A DNA stretch of 64,000 nt from Escallonia rubra (GCA_033065855.1 JAVXUO010002348.1:1-64000); one strand, 5' to 3'. Shown: positions 1 to 12,897, counted from the first letter of the stretch. Translations and numbers: made by a program. The notes: generated by a model not told the origin, from the letters alone.

Positions 1-141
1 TTGCCTCCATGAATATAGGAGTGAGATACGAAAAATCCTGAGGATCCGTTGATCATTTTGGCTTGCAACCAACCGTTTCCACTTTCCACCTCGCCCACCA
101 CATGACCCGCCAACCATCACCACCATTACGAATCTCCAACC

Positions 142-350
142 ATCATTACCCTCTGCATCCCCTAAGAAATTAGGTGACTTGCTGCACCATAGTGTAGGTT
201 ATTGTAGTGATCAGTTTGATGGATGTCACTTATCTTTGTTATTTTACTTACACTAATCCTACTAAAAAAAGAGAGGGTTGATCTGTTAATGGCTGAAAAG
301 GTTAGGCTTGAACAATGCGCAGGAGCTCCTTGCCTTATGTTCTCCAACTA
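142..350 (+). repeat. Dispersed repeat A, copy 1
   Basis: This stretch resembles 11010-11170 in the same orientation. Both contain a run beginning ttaccctctgcatcccct, then a related block ending near gagggttgatct and ggctgaaaag. In the plus frame both read L-P-S-A-S-P followed by L-G-D-L-L and S-V-x-Y, and both then hit stops. It may derive from a short coding exon, but I do not recognise the protein. One copy lies downstream of the polymerase-family gene and the other just after the phosphate-carrier remnant. Confidence 0.5.
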
Positions 351-412
351 CTCCTATAAAATCAAAAAGGGTTACAATGACATAAAAATGATCTGTTAAA
401 TTATTTTTCAAG

Positions 413-816
413 CTATAGAACGTCAAGTTTTCGTAATTTGGCCTCCTGGCGCTTACTCCGACAAGCTATGCAAAGAGGAAATGCATCTAGCACAAACCTT
501 GAGTAAGTCGTAAAGGAGAATATCCTCCCACAAATGCAACTCTGAAGAAAATTAACTGTGCTCCTACCACGTTTAACAACAAGCGACATTCTACTGAATA
601 AAAACTTAGGATCAGTATCAACAGCTATGGTGGTTTGGAGAGAGACAGCGAGTGCACTACCATACCAAGCATTTTGATACAAGTCAAACGGAGAAGACAC
701 CACCTGCAACTGGATAACCAACCTGCAGGATGACACCCTGAGATCTAAAGTAACTAATGCCGCATAAAGAATAAGCGAAGCGAAATTGAAGAGTGCCACA
801 CATGATAGTAATATCC
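413..816 (-). CDS. Possible terminal exon of an unrecognised membrane protein
   Basis: Read on the minus strand, an open frame starts after a possible splice acceptor (AG at 817-818) and ends at a TAG at 413-415. It encodes about 133 residues. The first half is hydrophobic (for example LFNFASLILYAALVTLDLRV) and would form at least one membrane segment. The second half has a basic stretch (VVKRGR), a Cys-containing segment and a charged tail (RSKRQEAKLRKLD). The residue pattern looks like real coding sequence, not a chance frame. It lies 78 bases downstream of the polymerase-family stop on the same strand, and I see no upstream exons that are clearly its own. It could be a 3'UTR artefact, a transposed exon, or the end of a nested gene. 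Confidence 0.35.
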
Positions 817-893
817 CTAGTTCTCATTATTCATTTTACCATGAAGAAACAAAGAAAACAATGTCTATATATTACACCACCAACTATACATAA

Positions 894-3800
894 TTATAAT
901 GTTTGACCGAGGTTCATAGGGTATACACTATCAAATACAACCCTTGCAAATACATGACGAACTTCCTGCAGGCTACCTAAAGTTAACATATCTTGATCAA
1001 CCTTACTACCTTGTTTTGATACGAAACCATCTTCTTTACCCACTTTTACACATTCGAATATCTTGCATACCCTCAGATACAATACTAGCGGAATGAAGAC
1101 CTGTACATATGGATATAGAGGGAAACATTGAACCTTCAGAAAAGATGGCCCTTCAAGCTTAAGATGCAACAAGTATATTATATGCATGTCAAACCAACCC
1201 AGATACGGGCCAAAAAATCAGACAAAAGCGTGAAGGGCATAACTTTCTTATTTCAGATAAAAATGTCTTTGTTTTCTTTTTCCAATTTTGTTTATTGTAT
1301 GGTGACGCTCATTTCCTGTGAACATGCGTCAGTTCTTTCCATCTGTATTCAATTGAAGGACTTTAAGCATCTTAGATATCTAGAAATTGCAATTACAGTG
1401 CCTGCAATATATTTTCATACCTGGCAGTTGGCACAAAGATTCCAATATGCAAAGAGGCAGTTCATCTAAATTATTTTCGTTGTTAGGGGAATCAAGCGCA
1501 TAAATATTCAGCAGAAACTAAAACTCAGAGATCTTAAGAAAAAAATGAAAATTTTGTTTGCCCCTTGCAACCATATCTGCATACGTTCTTGGTGCATTTC
1601 TACTTTGAACAAGGGGAATCGCCAAAAGAAACTGAAAGAACTAATAAAAAAAAAAAGTTTGGAGGTTACCAGATCTGAATATGGTGCTTTAGGGTACCGG
1701 GCCATTGCTTGTGAAACATAATACTCATCAGTCATGTCACATAACGCGCTTCTAACTGATTCTGCAAGATGCATAACCTCATTCTTTAGTGCCTTAGAGT
1801 CCAGGTTCTGAGATTCCCTTAATTCATGAAAGCTAATATCGTGGGGCTTCGAGATCATTCTTGCTATTTTAAGAGCTTCACATATATCTCCGCCATTGTG
1901 CACAGCAAGGCTAAAGGCAGCAACAACCAAAGGGTCCCTAGGTTCGTCCGAGAGGGCTTTATGGAATGCTAAGATCGCAACCCTGAAAAAGCAAAGTTGT
2001 AATTGGCATTGCTTGATTGATCTGACAAATAACCAACTTGTAAGTGATCTCATGTATCCGTTATACTTGGTTATCAACAAATGCATAGTACAAAGGTTGG
2101 ATATTACAACCAAAATTAGCAAAATCAATCTCTCCCGCTTCATCTGCCTGTGCAGGTCGTATCATGTACCTCCAAAAAGTTTCTTGCCAAGGTGAACTGG
2201 ATATTTAGGATGAGTTTTAGGCCGAGATGACTACTACTCTCACCCCTGCAGTCGTTAGTGGGTCCTCACATGCCCCAGCTAGCCGTCCGCCCCCCCCCCC
2301 CCCAAATAAAAAACAACACACACACAGACAGATACACTTTATTATGACAAAAGAAAAATTCCTTTCCCTTGGGTCAAAGCCCAAACATATGAAATTGCTG
2401 CTAGTCATTCACCCGTCCAACCCGCTACACACACACAGCTACGACAAAAAAAAAACAAAAGGTCTTTTTTTCTTGAAAGTCATAGTCTCAAGGCATCATA
2501 TATATTTCTTTTTCTTGAAATGTAATCTATACTCAACCCTAGAAACTTGAACAACTAAATTTCAGTCAAGTTCCTCTTTATAGAAGGAATTCTTCGTTTT
2601 GCAAGCAATCTACCTAAAAAACTTAGACAAATGAAAAAGATTTGAAAGAATAAAAGAACTGATCCGACTATAGAATTATCAGGCCTAAAACTGTCTAACC
2701 GCAGGGAGTGCACTGATGACCAGTTTATCCATCTGACAAAGTATCAGACTCTTAGTTCAAATATACATTATCAACCCATTCAGATTAGTAATACAAATCA
2801 TTTATTGAACTACACGCTGTTGACAATTTACCATAGACTACTGTGACATGGCCTGTCTGGTGCCAGAAGTTTATCCATCTTAGAAAACAGACACTGCAGA
2901 TGAAACCAAACGGACTTAAAATCTTCCATAAAATACAGAATGTTGGTTGATATGACTGAAAGCTATACCTTTGTTTTGATAGGTAAATGAAGCATTCATA
3001 ACAAAGCAACAATTTCAGTATGAGATAATTAATTTATAACAAAGCCTGTTTTTCATGTAATATCAATAATAATAATATAGCTGAAAGCTATACTTTTGTT
3101 TTGATAGGATAGGTAAATAAAAAAAATCATAAGAAAACAACAATTGCAGCATGAGATGAATTCTTGTGATGAGCTGGGAAGTTCTAAATTACCATGTAAC
3201 TTTGACAACAAAGTAGCTCTGCAGATAACATCTCAAGGTTAAAAAGAAGAACAAGGAACTATCAACTAAACATAATAATCTGGTTAAATGGTAAAGTGCT
3301 TAGGCTGTCGAGCATGAGCATGCAGGTTCAAAGTACGATCAGCAGCTACTTCTTGGCCACATATGTACACAAAGTTGCATTAGCATGAAGCATCTTGTCT
3401 AAGAGGAGAGAGAAACCTATGCTTAGGATCAATATGAAAAGAAATCCAGCAGTATATTTCAACGACACTATCTATTAATTATCTCAATATCTAAAATTCC
3501 ATCTCTTTCAAACCATTCTAAGACTTTGTACAACACCAACTACGCCCATATCTGATGGCATCCTTGCTGGTATAGACTTACATATCTGAAATCAACACTG
3601 AATTACATCCCTCACAACGCGAGTAAGTGCATTCGGTAGAAATAGTTTCACCACCTACCAAAGTGTTTTAAAGGCAAACCTGGCCAAGTTACAAACTTCT
3701 TTTACATGAAAGGTAACAAATCTGCTTGGCTTATTGAAAGACACTGCCCACGTATCAGCCAAGTGCAACCAAAAAGGTAAAAGATGAATGGTTTGAAACA

Positions 3801-6800
3801 TTTAAAAAATTATTTTGCAAATTGGTGCACAATCTGTTACAACTTATGGTGTATACATAATATGATGTTGCACCAATAAAATTAATAACCTACGTATGAG
3901 GGAACACCTTCTTTTGATACTGAACCAGGCAACCCCTAAGGAGTACTTTTCCTTTCTCAGCCACTCTTAACAACTATAAGTGGTAAACGTGAAGTACAGG
4001 ATGTGATCGTGCTTGAGATGAGAGTGAACCCTCAAAAATAAAGAAAGAGGCAGCATTAGATATTTGATAGTTCACATTACGACAATTACAATGTATAGCA
4101 AAGTAAAGAAATTACCAAAAGCATGTTAGACCTCTTATCATGTCTCTTGAAACCAAGGCGGACAAGATATGCTGCCTGCAAAATGAGCCACCTTAACAAC
4201 ACTTTGGGTAACTGAAAACTAAGCAACTTAACTAGAATTTGGTGCCCTATACCTGAATCGGAAGAAGTATCTCTAAAAGACCAAATCTCCATAATAACCT
4301 CAGCGAAGCTTCAGCAGAACCATATGCTAGCATGTAATTCATTTCCATGAGAAGCCTTCCCTGGGCATTGGTAAGGGAAATGAAACTTCAGCCTGTTATC
4401 TTTTTAATGTAATCATTGAAAGGGCAGAACCTTTCAGAGACCTTGTCAAGCCTAAGAATGGAGGAGGCTAAGATTTTAATAGTATGAGCTGTCTCTCTTG
4501 CAAAACCGAAACCCAAACGAGCAGCAATTCTGACAGCACGTAGAATGCGAGCTGCAAAGTAGAGCAGACACTACTTGTCAAGAATCAAGACAAAAATAAA
4601 AGGAAGAAGAAACTGAAAAGATGACTACGACAATGAAGATGATGGAACCTATGAGCATGTGTATGCAATTTTATGGGTGGGGGGAGAAGGCTACTTCTGG
4701 TACTAACAAGAGAATGGCAACAATTTCCATGTTACAAAAGAAGCACTAGAAACAACAGACATCATGATAATACTAGCATTCGCACTGTACTATTACAACT
4801 AATATAGCAGTGGCTAAAATCATGACGATAGAAACAGTATGAGTTATGTTAATTATAAAAGAAAACAACAATAGATATCACAAACTGAACTCACCACAAT
4901 CCTCCTGCAAAGAGAGACTAGCAGGAGTCACAGTACGCACCTATGGCAGAAGAAAATTATAAGAGAACATTATTAGACAGACAACAAGTCATTTCAAAGA
5001 GATTATGAGTCCATAAGAATAAATGCACACTTTAATACTTTAGCTTTTCTAATGTCTTCCATTCCTCCAATATAGTCATACACCGAATTTGAAAATGGGT
5101 CAAACATTAATCTGAGAAAAAACAAAAAGAAGGTAAGATTTTGTACTAAGACAGATTCCAGATATTGCTGAGCTTAAAAAGAACCACCAAAAATGAACTA
5201 ATGCAGATAACTCTGAAAATAAGAGAATTCTATGTAACTAAGGTCAAACCCTCAACCCGTTTATTGTAAAGTCGCGTTGCAAGCAATTCCTCCAACGAAT
5301 ATAATCCTTTTCGCCACATTCAATGGATCTTCCAAAAGACAAAGTCGAGTCCCCATCAGACTTGGCCACAGAGGTGCTAAAACTTGAAACCTAAATCATT
5401 AGGGAGACTAACCCTTAGCACGGTTAAGAAATTATTATATTCATGTAACCTTTAGCAGAAACTGCAAACACACTTTTGATAAAGATGAATTTATGACAAG
5501 CTATAAGATACAAGAAATAAGTCATTGAAACATAACGAACCTCCACAATGTCATCATCAATATGCACGTGGCAGATAGGAAACCGTTTTCCAATTTTCTC
5601 ACATCTTGAAAATGTACTCATAACCTGCATTGCTAAATGGATGCCACAATATGAAAACAGCACAGCTGGAATCTGCAGATACAGGACTGCACAAGAACTA
5701 TTGTTTTTAACACAACCCCATACCAATCAAGTATTGACTGCAATAAGACCACACCATGGCTCTTGCTAGTTACTAAAAACCATGATGATAAGTGGAACAC
5801 TCACCAGAGATAGTGAATTCAGCACCTAGTTTGTGCACCGACATGACTTGGATAAGGGTGACCTCAAGCATTTCATGACGAGTATCCTATCCCTTCTTAA
5901 TGGGATTGAAGATGGTGTCAGAACACACTATTTCACAAGTGAAGTGGTTTTTTAAAACATCTAGAAGACATCTGAATGAATGACATAATGGCCGTAACAG
6001 GTTGTTGCTTAGGTTTGGCTAGCTTCTTGGTATATTTAGTGAACAATGCACTTGACATCAAGTGCTCTCTGCATATCTCCACATAAGGATTTCAAACCAT
6101 TGCACAAAAAGAAGACAATAGATGTGACGATGCTGTTACTTACTCGACCTTCAACCAACTATCTTTTGTTTTTGTTTTTGTTTTTGCTTTCTGACACTGA
6201 TATTGCAAAAAGCCTACAATAATGGGATTGGTGGCTAATAATCAGGGGCGGACCACCCCCATGACCGACGTTGGTTGTTGTTGGGGGGGGGGGGGGATTG
6301 GGGGGGGTTGGGGCTCAACATTTTTGGAAATTTGTTTTAGTTTTTTAGATAATGGATAAACATATTTAACATATTTATGGAAATGCCTCTATGTTGTAAC
6401 ATTAATTTATTAAGATTTCATTTTATTGTGTTTTTTACTCTTTGTGCCACCGGCTATTATAGTCTTTGTCTTTATCATTTTCTTGCTCTATTTTCATTCT
6501 TCCAAATCTCAAATTCTAAGTTTTCAGATTAAAAAAAAATAGATTAAGATTAGTTCTTTTCATACAATTCATAATCACATTAGTATTATCTATATAGTAA
6601 GAGTGAAACTTCTTTACAAAATTAGTAATTTGTTGTTGACTAACCTTAGCAAGTTAAATATACTCATAATGAGAATATCGTGTTAGTAGTCAAATTGATC
6701 AATCTGTTTTGTATTTACCGTATTCAATAGTGACGCAAATTATAATATGTTTTTGATTATTCATGTTTTATGTGAACTTGAACCTTCTGAATTCTTTTAT

Positions 6801-8654
6801 GTTAACCATCAAATCTTTTTTATGATTTTTTGGCACCCCCGATTAAACTTTTTGGATCCGCCCCTACTAATAATAATCTTTTTTCGTTGCCAAACACCAG
6901 TAAATGGAGGATAATCTGATTAGTTATTTCATTTGCTGACATAAAGTAATTACACTGTACTTTCTACCAAACTTTCCACTCAGAATTTTAAACTCCAAAC
7001 TAATGAAAACCAAATTCGAAAAATAGAAGGCACTAGCTCAGAATCATAAACAAGATAAGATGCGTTGTAAAAATATCTCATACGAATGTTAGCTAACTTA
7101 TATATTTTATTAGTAGCTTGTAACTATATGAATGCAAAACATCACTGTAACGAAAATCCATTAAAAATAAGCTACGACTAACCTCTTTTAGTTCAGCTGA
7201 AGTTATTACATCAAAGTCCTTTGGTGTTCGTTTCAAAATAAGATCCCGAACACAACCTCCGACAAGGTAAGCTTCAAATCCTTCAAAAAAAAGGGGGTGC
7301 CGGTGGGGGGAATACAATGAGGAAGGAATACACATCATGGCAATGAATATTACAGATAGTTGAATTGGTCATTTTCAGTTTAGATAAAGGAAGCACAACC
7401 AGACTTCTAATACTGATATTTGTGCATGTTCAGTTTTGGAATTCAAGTTGTAAGCGCATAATAACAAACTTTTGGCAGCGTTAATCAAACAAGAAGCTAA
7501 AAGATCACACTGGCTCAGTGAGTTTGAGTGAGGGTTGGAGTAATAATATTGGAAAAGGCAAGGCTATAATCTTCATCTTCTGCTTAGCATCTAGTTACTA
7601 GTAGTGGAGAAATGGAAACTTCCCTAAAAACAGATACATTCAGCTAGAACTTAATCATTTGACCATTGATGACAACATAATAACTAATCCTATTATCTAT
7701 GTAACTCAAGAACCAAAGAAAAAGTAGTACAAGTGCTGATTGATGTTGAAGGTGTTCCAACTTCCAAGTACAAGGAAAATGTCAAAGGAACTAACAAACA
7801 AGTGTCACAAAAGAAGACACCAGATAATAGTAATTCAGATATTTTAGGTCAATGAATATCTAAATGAATACTCGATAACAACTTTAATCGGTGATAGATT
7901 TTTGTGCCTTTAAAATCATTTACATTTGCAAATACATAGATTCTCTTCGGTAGCATTCTCCAAAATGTTTAATTACGACATTATCTAAAGGTTTGTTGCT
8001 AAATGTCTGGCCAAACGTAGTTCGATCCTAATCAAATTGGCTCTAAAACTGTACATACAAGTTCAATTAGATCAGTTGAACACATGCATACGGTAATACC
8101 GTTTCTTTTGAGGCCATTCAGCACCACTCTCGTCGGTCTATCGATCATCGAATTACTAATCCCAAGGTCATTGGAGCTCAACCTCTTCCACTTCGGCGCC
8201 ACTTCAAATTTCCAAGGATTAAAAAAAACTTCATCAACATCACAGTTAATAACACAAACACCTTGTCTGCTATTCACACACACACACACAAAGTAAAAAA
8301 CGAATCGCACTCGCCTCTCTTAACAGAAACTTCCGAATCACGGCCGACGTTATCTTTGACGCGATGATCTGACTCGTCGGCTGCTCCAGTTGCTGCTGCA
8401 GCTGAGCCGAATCGAACCTGCGTACACGTTGAAAGAAGTGTTTTGACATTACACACGTACACGGAGTGGTGTGTGTAGATACAAGTAGAGAAGTCGAAAT
8501 AGATATCTACCTTGGGGATTGAGCGTAGAAGAGGAGAGAGGAAGGGCAAGTGTGGTCGAGAAGAAAGTACCAGTACCAGGCCAGCAGCGGCAATGGCCAT
8601 GGACGTGGCGGTGCTGGTTCCAACATGTGCTTGTGAGGGTGTGAAGTGAAGCAT
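894..8654 (-). CDS. Poly(A) polymerase / CCA tRNA nucleotidyltransferase family protein (class II, bacterial-like)
   Basis: Fourteen exons read leftward: 8654-8511, 8417-~8300, ~8290-8100, 7280-7183, 5624-5541, 5390-5257, 5111-5039, 4940-4895, 4551-4442, 4360-4253, 4175-4116, 2893-2832, 1982-1670 and 1100-894 (TAA). Every junction from exon 3 on keeps frame with GT-AG. Visible family motifs: YLVGGCVRD and DFDV (nucleotide-binding head and catalytic acidic pair, exon 4), [14 protein letters not shown] (exon 5), QRDFTING (exons 6-7), GGMEDI (exon 7), [14 protein letters not shown] (exons 8-9), [19 protein letters not shown] (exon 10), and [15 protein letters not shown] and [19 protein letters not shown] in the C-terminal region. 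The family adds AMP or CMP to RNA 3' ends; plant members of this PcnB-like type have no firmly assigned substrate. The N-terminus (MLHFTPSQ... with few acids) could be an organelle transit peptide (inference). The exon 2-3 join is uncertain because a (GT)n run sits there. About 540 residues; appears intact. Confidence 0.85.
2220..2830. other. Intron sequence with poly-C run and simple repeats
   Basis: This is part of the intron between the exons ending at 2832 and 1982. It holds a run of about 15 C at 2290-2304, a short CA-rich stretch and several A-runs. I see no exon or element in it. The open frames across 2217-2550 depend on the C-run and are not coding-like. Confidence 0.6.
6235..6874. 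mobile_element. hAT-type MITE with 8-bp target duplication
   Basis: The element spans 6243-6866 (624 bp). Its ends are caggggcgga on the left and, read inward from the right, taggggcgga. These are typical of plant hAT elements. The flanking 8 bases ctaataat occur at 6235-6242 and again at 6867-6874, matching the 8-bp target duplication of the superfamily. The inside is AT-rich with a long G run near 6283-6310 and no coding frame, so it is non-autonomous. It lies in the intron between exons 4 and 5 of the polymerase-family gene. Confidence 0.85.
8273..8310 (-). repeat. (GT)n run at the exon 2/3 region of the polymerase-family gene
   Basis: A CA/GT dinucleotide run of about 8 units (8276-8291) lies between the two best N-terminal coding frames of the gene. 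One frame ends just after it with TAG and the other opens just before it, so a change in repeat number would shift the frame. No 70-base intron fits exactly here. Confidence 0.6.
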
Positions 8655-8899
8655 TAGAGAAATTTGCTTTGGGCCGTGTGTTTGGGCTGACGCCTGATGT
8701 TAGTATGGAACGGATCCCAATTTCGTTTGGAGGGAATGTTTTCAACAAGTGAAGAGAAAATGTTTGGGAAATGGGAAATCGACAATTCACCCTTCAACGC
8801 TTACGCTTACCTTTTGATACAAAAAAAAAAAAAAAGTTGCTATAAATCTTTAAGAAATATTACTAAAAGTCATACGACTTAACCTTATACTTTATGAGC

Positions 8900-9970
8900 G
8901 CCCTATTATTTTCTCCATACTTTCTTTGTCTCTTTTCATTTATACAAAACAACCACGATGGCTCAATCTGTTCAAAATGATATAATAAAGTTTAATACTT
9001 TAGAAAATCTTTAGACCGGAAGCCATATGTCCAAAGAAGTTTCCAGCTATCATTTCAAAATCTCAAAGTATGCGTGCTTGCTTACATTTGAATTTTTAGA
9101 TTAAATATTGGTTTTCCCTATAAGCAGGAGCTTGATTTCAATTTGGTAGGCATTGGTGTGATTACCATTTTGATTTTGGTGGGTATACGGGTGTCTGTGT
9201 ATACCGGGATCTGCTATGGTCGCTTCTATTTAAAATTCTAGGTAGTACGCCCCCAACGTCGGTCCACCTAAGCCAACAGCTAACATTGAAGAAGCTAAGG
9301 TGCTCCGATGCACACTTTCTAAAGACTCGTTGCCTGAATGGGGTTCATAGCTGCGATAACTTTTTTCACTTTTTGGAGAGGTAGAAGGGTTGCTTCATGG
9401 CTTGGTGATTTACGACTAGGACTACATGTGTGTGCGAAGATTTGAGTGTAGGGTGGAAGGATATGTGGAGTGCATGGGAATGTTTGGATGCAGGAACTGA
9501 GATGGAAGGGAAACCAGTACATAATACTGGATCAGCTTTAGTTACTATCTGTTGCTCCTTCCTCTGTCTCTAGATATGTTGTGTGTACGTTTATAAGCAT
9601 GTGTATGTACCCTCCTTTGTCTCTAGATATGATATATGTACGTTTGTATGCATGTCTACGTACCCTCTTCTTCTTGGCAATGTTTTCTTTCCCATTAAAA
9701 TAAAAAATTTCGTCTAGCTCGTTGGTTTAAGGTGGTCCGGGAATGGCTTCTTGGTGCTTCTCAGACTAGCTTTCATGTTATTGCACTTTTGCAGTTGGTA
9801 TTTATCAACTCATTCAGCTGTAACCCCAATCCTCAGAAACTGGGCTTGTTTGATAAATGCAAGTGTTATCCTCATGCCCTTCACATTCTTCGAGGATGGC
9901 CTTAAGTGGAGTATGGGCTTAATAATGTTAATATAGGTGATCTAATATCTTCTTGTTTCTGAAGCTAGTT
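8900..9970. repeat. Intergenic stretch with a two-unit tandem repeat
   Basis: There is no recognisable gene. A unit of about 55-57 bases containing tctctagatatg, tacgtttat and catgt is repeated at about 9550-9606 and 9607-9665. A possible decayed coding piece lies at 9810-9900, where one frame reads CNPNPQKLGLFDKCKCYPHA and then stops; I do not recognise it. Confidence 0.45.
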
Positions 9971-9973
9971 GAT

Positions 9974-10141
9974 CATTGACTAATTGATCATAATTTTCTG
10001 TTCCTCTGATATGAAGACGTGATATAGGGAATCCTTGTGCAGCAGCACATATACTTACCATTGACTAATTGATCATAATTTTCATTTACTCTGATGTGAA
10101 GACGTGATACAGGGAATCCTTGTGCAGCAGCACATATACTT
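9974..10141 (+). repeat. 85-bp tandem duplication
   Basis: Two near-identical units begin with cattgactaattgatca at 9974 and 10059 and end with agcagcacatatactt. They differ at only a few positions. The unit lies immediately upstream of the phosphate-carrier remnant and may be flanking or intron sequence of it. Confidence 0.8.
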
Positions 10142-10221
10142 CGATCTGGCTATTTGTTATTTGCTTTTTATGGCACTGAATGTCTCTTATATGCAATATC
10201 TGTGACAGTGGGTTTATAGAT

Positions 10222-10835
10222 ACAATGATGAAATTTGCCTCCTTTGAGACAATTGTCGAGCTTCTGTACAAGTATGCCATCCCAACACCAAAAGACCAAT
10301 GTAGCAAAGGTTTGCAGTTCGGGTGAGCTTTGCTGGTGGTCATGCGGCTGGTGTATTCTGTGCTATCGTGTCACACCCTGCTGATAACTTGGTCTCTTTT
10401 CTCAACAATGCGAAGGGGGCGACTGTTCGTGATGTGAGTGATAGATATCCTCTGTTGTCGTTTTTTTTTCTTTCCTTACTGTTACTTGCATTATCATTAT
10501 AATATAACCTTTATTGCGGAAGAAGATAGGATGGACAGGTCTCTTTACTCGTGGTCTTCCTCTCCGTATTGTCATGATTGGAACCCTTACTGGAGCGCAG
10601 TGGGGTATCTACGACGCTTTCAAAGTCTTCGTTGGGTTGTAAGCTTTTTATCGCTGGTTCTTTTTTTTGTTGTTGTTATAAATGGCGTACCTGTTTTCTC
10701 GTGTTAGTCGAACATGCAAGGAAGCTATTGTTTTCATCTATTTATGTCGACTTAAATTGACTTGATGCTCCGTTTAGGCCTACTACTGGTGGTGTCACTC
10801 CTGCTCAGGCTGCTGTTGTGCCGGCCAAGGTGTGA
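10222..10835 (+). pseudogene. Mitochondrial phosphate carrier, 3' remnant
   Basis: Three exon remnants are present. About 10222-10437 encodes MMKFASFETIVELLYKYAI and then VSFAGG..AGVFCAIVSHPA, with one base missing between them near 10324, giving a frameshift. The piece from about 10520 to 10638 encodes [20 protein letters not shown] and [16 protein letters not shown]. 10778-10835 encodes PTTGGVTPAQAAVVPAKV and a TGA. These match the C-terminal half of the plant mitochondrial phosphate transporter (mitochondrial carrier family, inner membrane Pi/H+ import). The 5' exons are absent, a TAG replaces the residues before the first exon, and the acceptor before the second exon is not clean. It retains introns, so it is a truncated DNA-level copy and not a retrocopy. 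Confidence 0.85.
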
Positions 10836-11009
10836 AGTTGGCTAACGGCTATCAGCAAAAGATTTTGTCATGCAAAAGACTTTGAGAGTGTTAATTAGCG
10901 GATCAATACTAGATTGGTAGTAATCTAGAGGGTATCACATTCTACTAGGGAAATTATACAACTCGAATTCACTATTTTTTGCAGTCATATTTTCTATTTT
11001 GTAGGATAT

Positions 11010-11170
11010 CATCTTACCCTCTGCATCCCCTGGAGATTTGGGTGATTTACTGCAATATAGTGTTTCTTATCGTGGTGATTTTCATAGGATTCTTTTACTA
11101 TATCTAGAGGATTCGATCATACCATAAAAGAGGGTTGGATCTTTCAATTGCTGAAAAGCTAGTTTAAGTA
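11010..11170 (+). repeat. Dispersed repeat A, copy 2
   Basis: This matches 142-350. The plus frame reads LPSASPGDLGDLLQYSVSY and continues open to a stop near 11127. It is longer and cleaner than copy 1, which suggests an origin in a coding exon of an unidentified gene. Confidence 0.5.
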
Positions 11171-12150
11171 GTAAACCACCAGATTTCCTCAGCTCATGTA
11201 CAGGTCTTGGTCAAATTTTATCTTAACTTGAGTGGAATTCCAGCCAATCCAAATTTGTTGAAACATTTGTATTATTCAGATTGTGAACAAAGTTCTACTG
11301 TGGCATCCACTTATGAGTAATGCTACTAATTTTATTCACATGCACTCTAGTCTCTACTAAACCAACTAAGGGTAATTCTACCTTGCTTGAGAATTTTCTT
11401 AACTTCGTACTGCTTGACAGAATCATTGACTTCCTTTACATTCCCACGCTTCACAGAATCATTGAATTCCCTTACGTTACAACCTCGAAGCAAACTCATG
11501 GCCATGGTGAAGTTTTGGTTCTCTGCCTTGGCTTCTTGCGGTTGTAGCTACAAACTCCCTGAGATGGTCTGAATTCCATCATCCGAATCAGAACTCGTCT
11601 GTGACATAAATTCTGGCCGTAATTCACTTACATCCTTACTACCATGATCGCCAAAATGACTTTGGGGGTTTGTGGAGGTTTAGCCTTCATGCTATTAGCT
11701 TGATTTTATTGTTTACAAAAAAAAAAATCTGTAAAAAAAATCTGTACAAAAAGATCCTTCGGTGGTCATTCAAACCGACCAAAGTAAGAATGTGACCTCA
11801 TCTCACCCCGTGCAACTTCCAACAAGAACAAAATTCTAGAGAGAAGGCGGACTTTCTTATCCAATTTCTTTCATCAAAAGATTCTCTAGTACTGTTGTTC
11901 CGATTTTACCTTCCCATACCTTACGAGTTACGTGGGTGGCACATGTACATTTTAATTTGGGCTGAATTGCAAGATTTATGAAAGTTTTGGGGTTTAGTGC
12001 TCGATTTAGAACCATTGGGTTTTATGTGCCAAAGATAGAAAACCTCAGGGGGTTTTATTGAAATTTAGCCCTACTAAATAATACCCATCTGAAATTCGGA
12101 CGCCTCTCTTATTCGATCTACGTCTCTCGTCTCTCTCTCTCTCTCAAAGG
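11171..12150. other. Intergenic sequence before the H15 gene
   Basis: No gene is recognised. Two overlapping short frames near 11320-11570 do not resemble a known family. An imperfect duplication of aatctgta with A-runs lies at 11720-11750. A CT run of about ten units directly precedes the ATG at 12151, a common feature of plant 5' leaders. Confidence 0.4.
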
Positions 12151-12840
12151 ATGGACGTGTCGAAGGACACCTCAATGAAGATGACGAAGGTGAGAGATAT
12201 ATGACAAGTATCAATTTATGTAGCAGATTGGAATCTAAAATCCCTACATCTCGTTCTTTGCTTAATTGAACAATCCCTTTTGTTGATTATCAGATGATAC
12301 TGGAAGCAGTGAAGGATCCCAAGTCGAAGGAGGAGAACGGCGGGGTGACTCAACGAGCTATAGCCAAGTACGTGGACAGACGGCGCCGGCCTGCATTCAA
12401 CCAGGTGCTGAGTGCCGGGCTCAATCAACTCGTCGACCAAGGCCTCCTTGTCAAGGTCAGGGATGGTGGTTACATGCTCCCTAACCCTAAGGCCCCCAAC
12501 TCTGACCTCCACTCCAATGATGTAAGTAATCCTTGTCGTGTTTTTATGCAGCATATATCTCCTCCAATTATTGCTGCAATTGTCTCAATTTTATTATATT
12601 ACACCCTCAAACAACTGTACCTTAATTTTGAATCGTTTTGGGGTTTTTTCTTTTTTGGTTCGATTAGATGACAGCAACCGCTATCAACAATGACGCTGCT
12701 TCTGGTTCCAAGGTCAAGCGTATAAAAAATTCTATGATTACACGGTTACACCACTTACTCTTTACTCTTTTTTGTTCATTGATCATTTTTTTTTCCCGAT
12801 TTGTTTTTTATTAGAGAAAGAGACATCACCTAAAGAGGGG

Positions 12841-12897
<57 letters not shown>

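Noticed and set aside
2217..2550. Overlapping frames on both strands around the poly-C run.
   Set aside because: They lie in an intron of the polymerase-family gene and depend on homopolymer runs.
3280..3350. tRNA- or SINE-like stretch (atggtaaagtgctt ... ggttcaaagtac).
   Set aside because: Box A and B matches are weak, no cloverleaf can be drawn, and no tail or target duplication is seen.
10040..10141. The string cagcagcacatatact resembles the 5' part of vertebrate U6 snRNA, and occurs twice.
   Set aside because: Plant U6 has a different 5' stem, the similarity stops after about 14 bases, and no U6 core or upstream promoter element follows.
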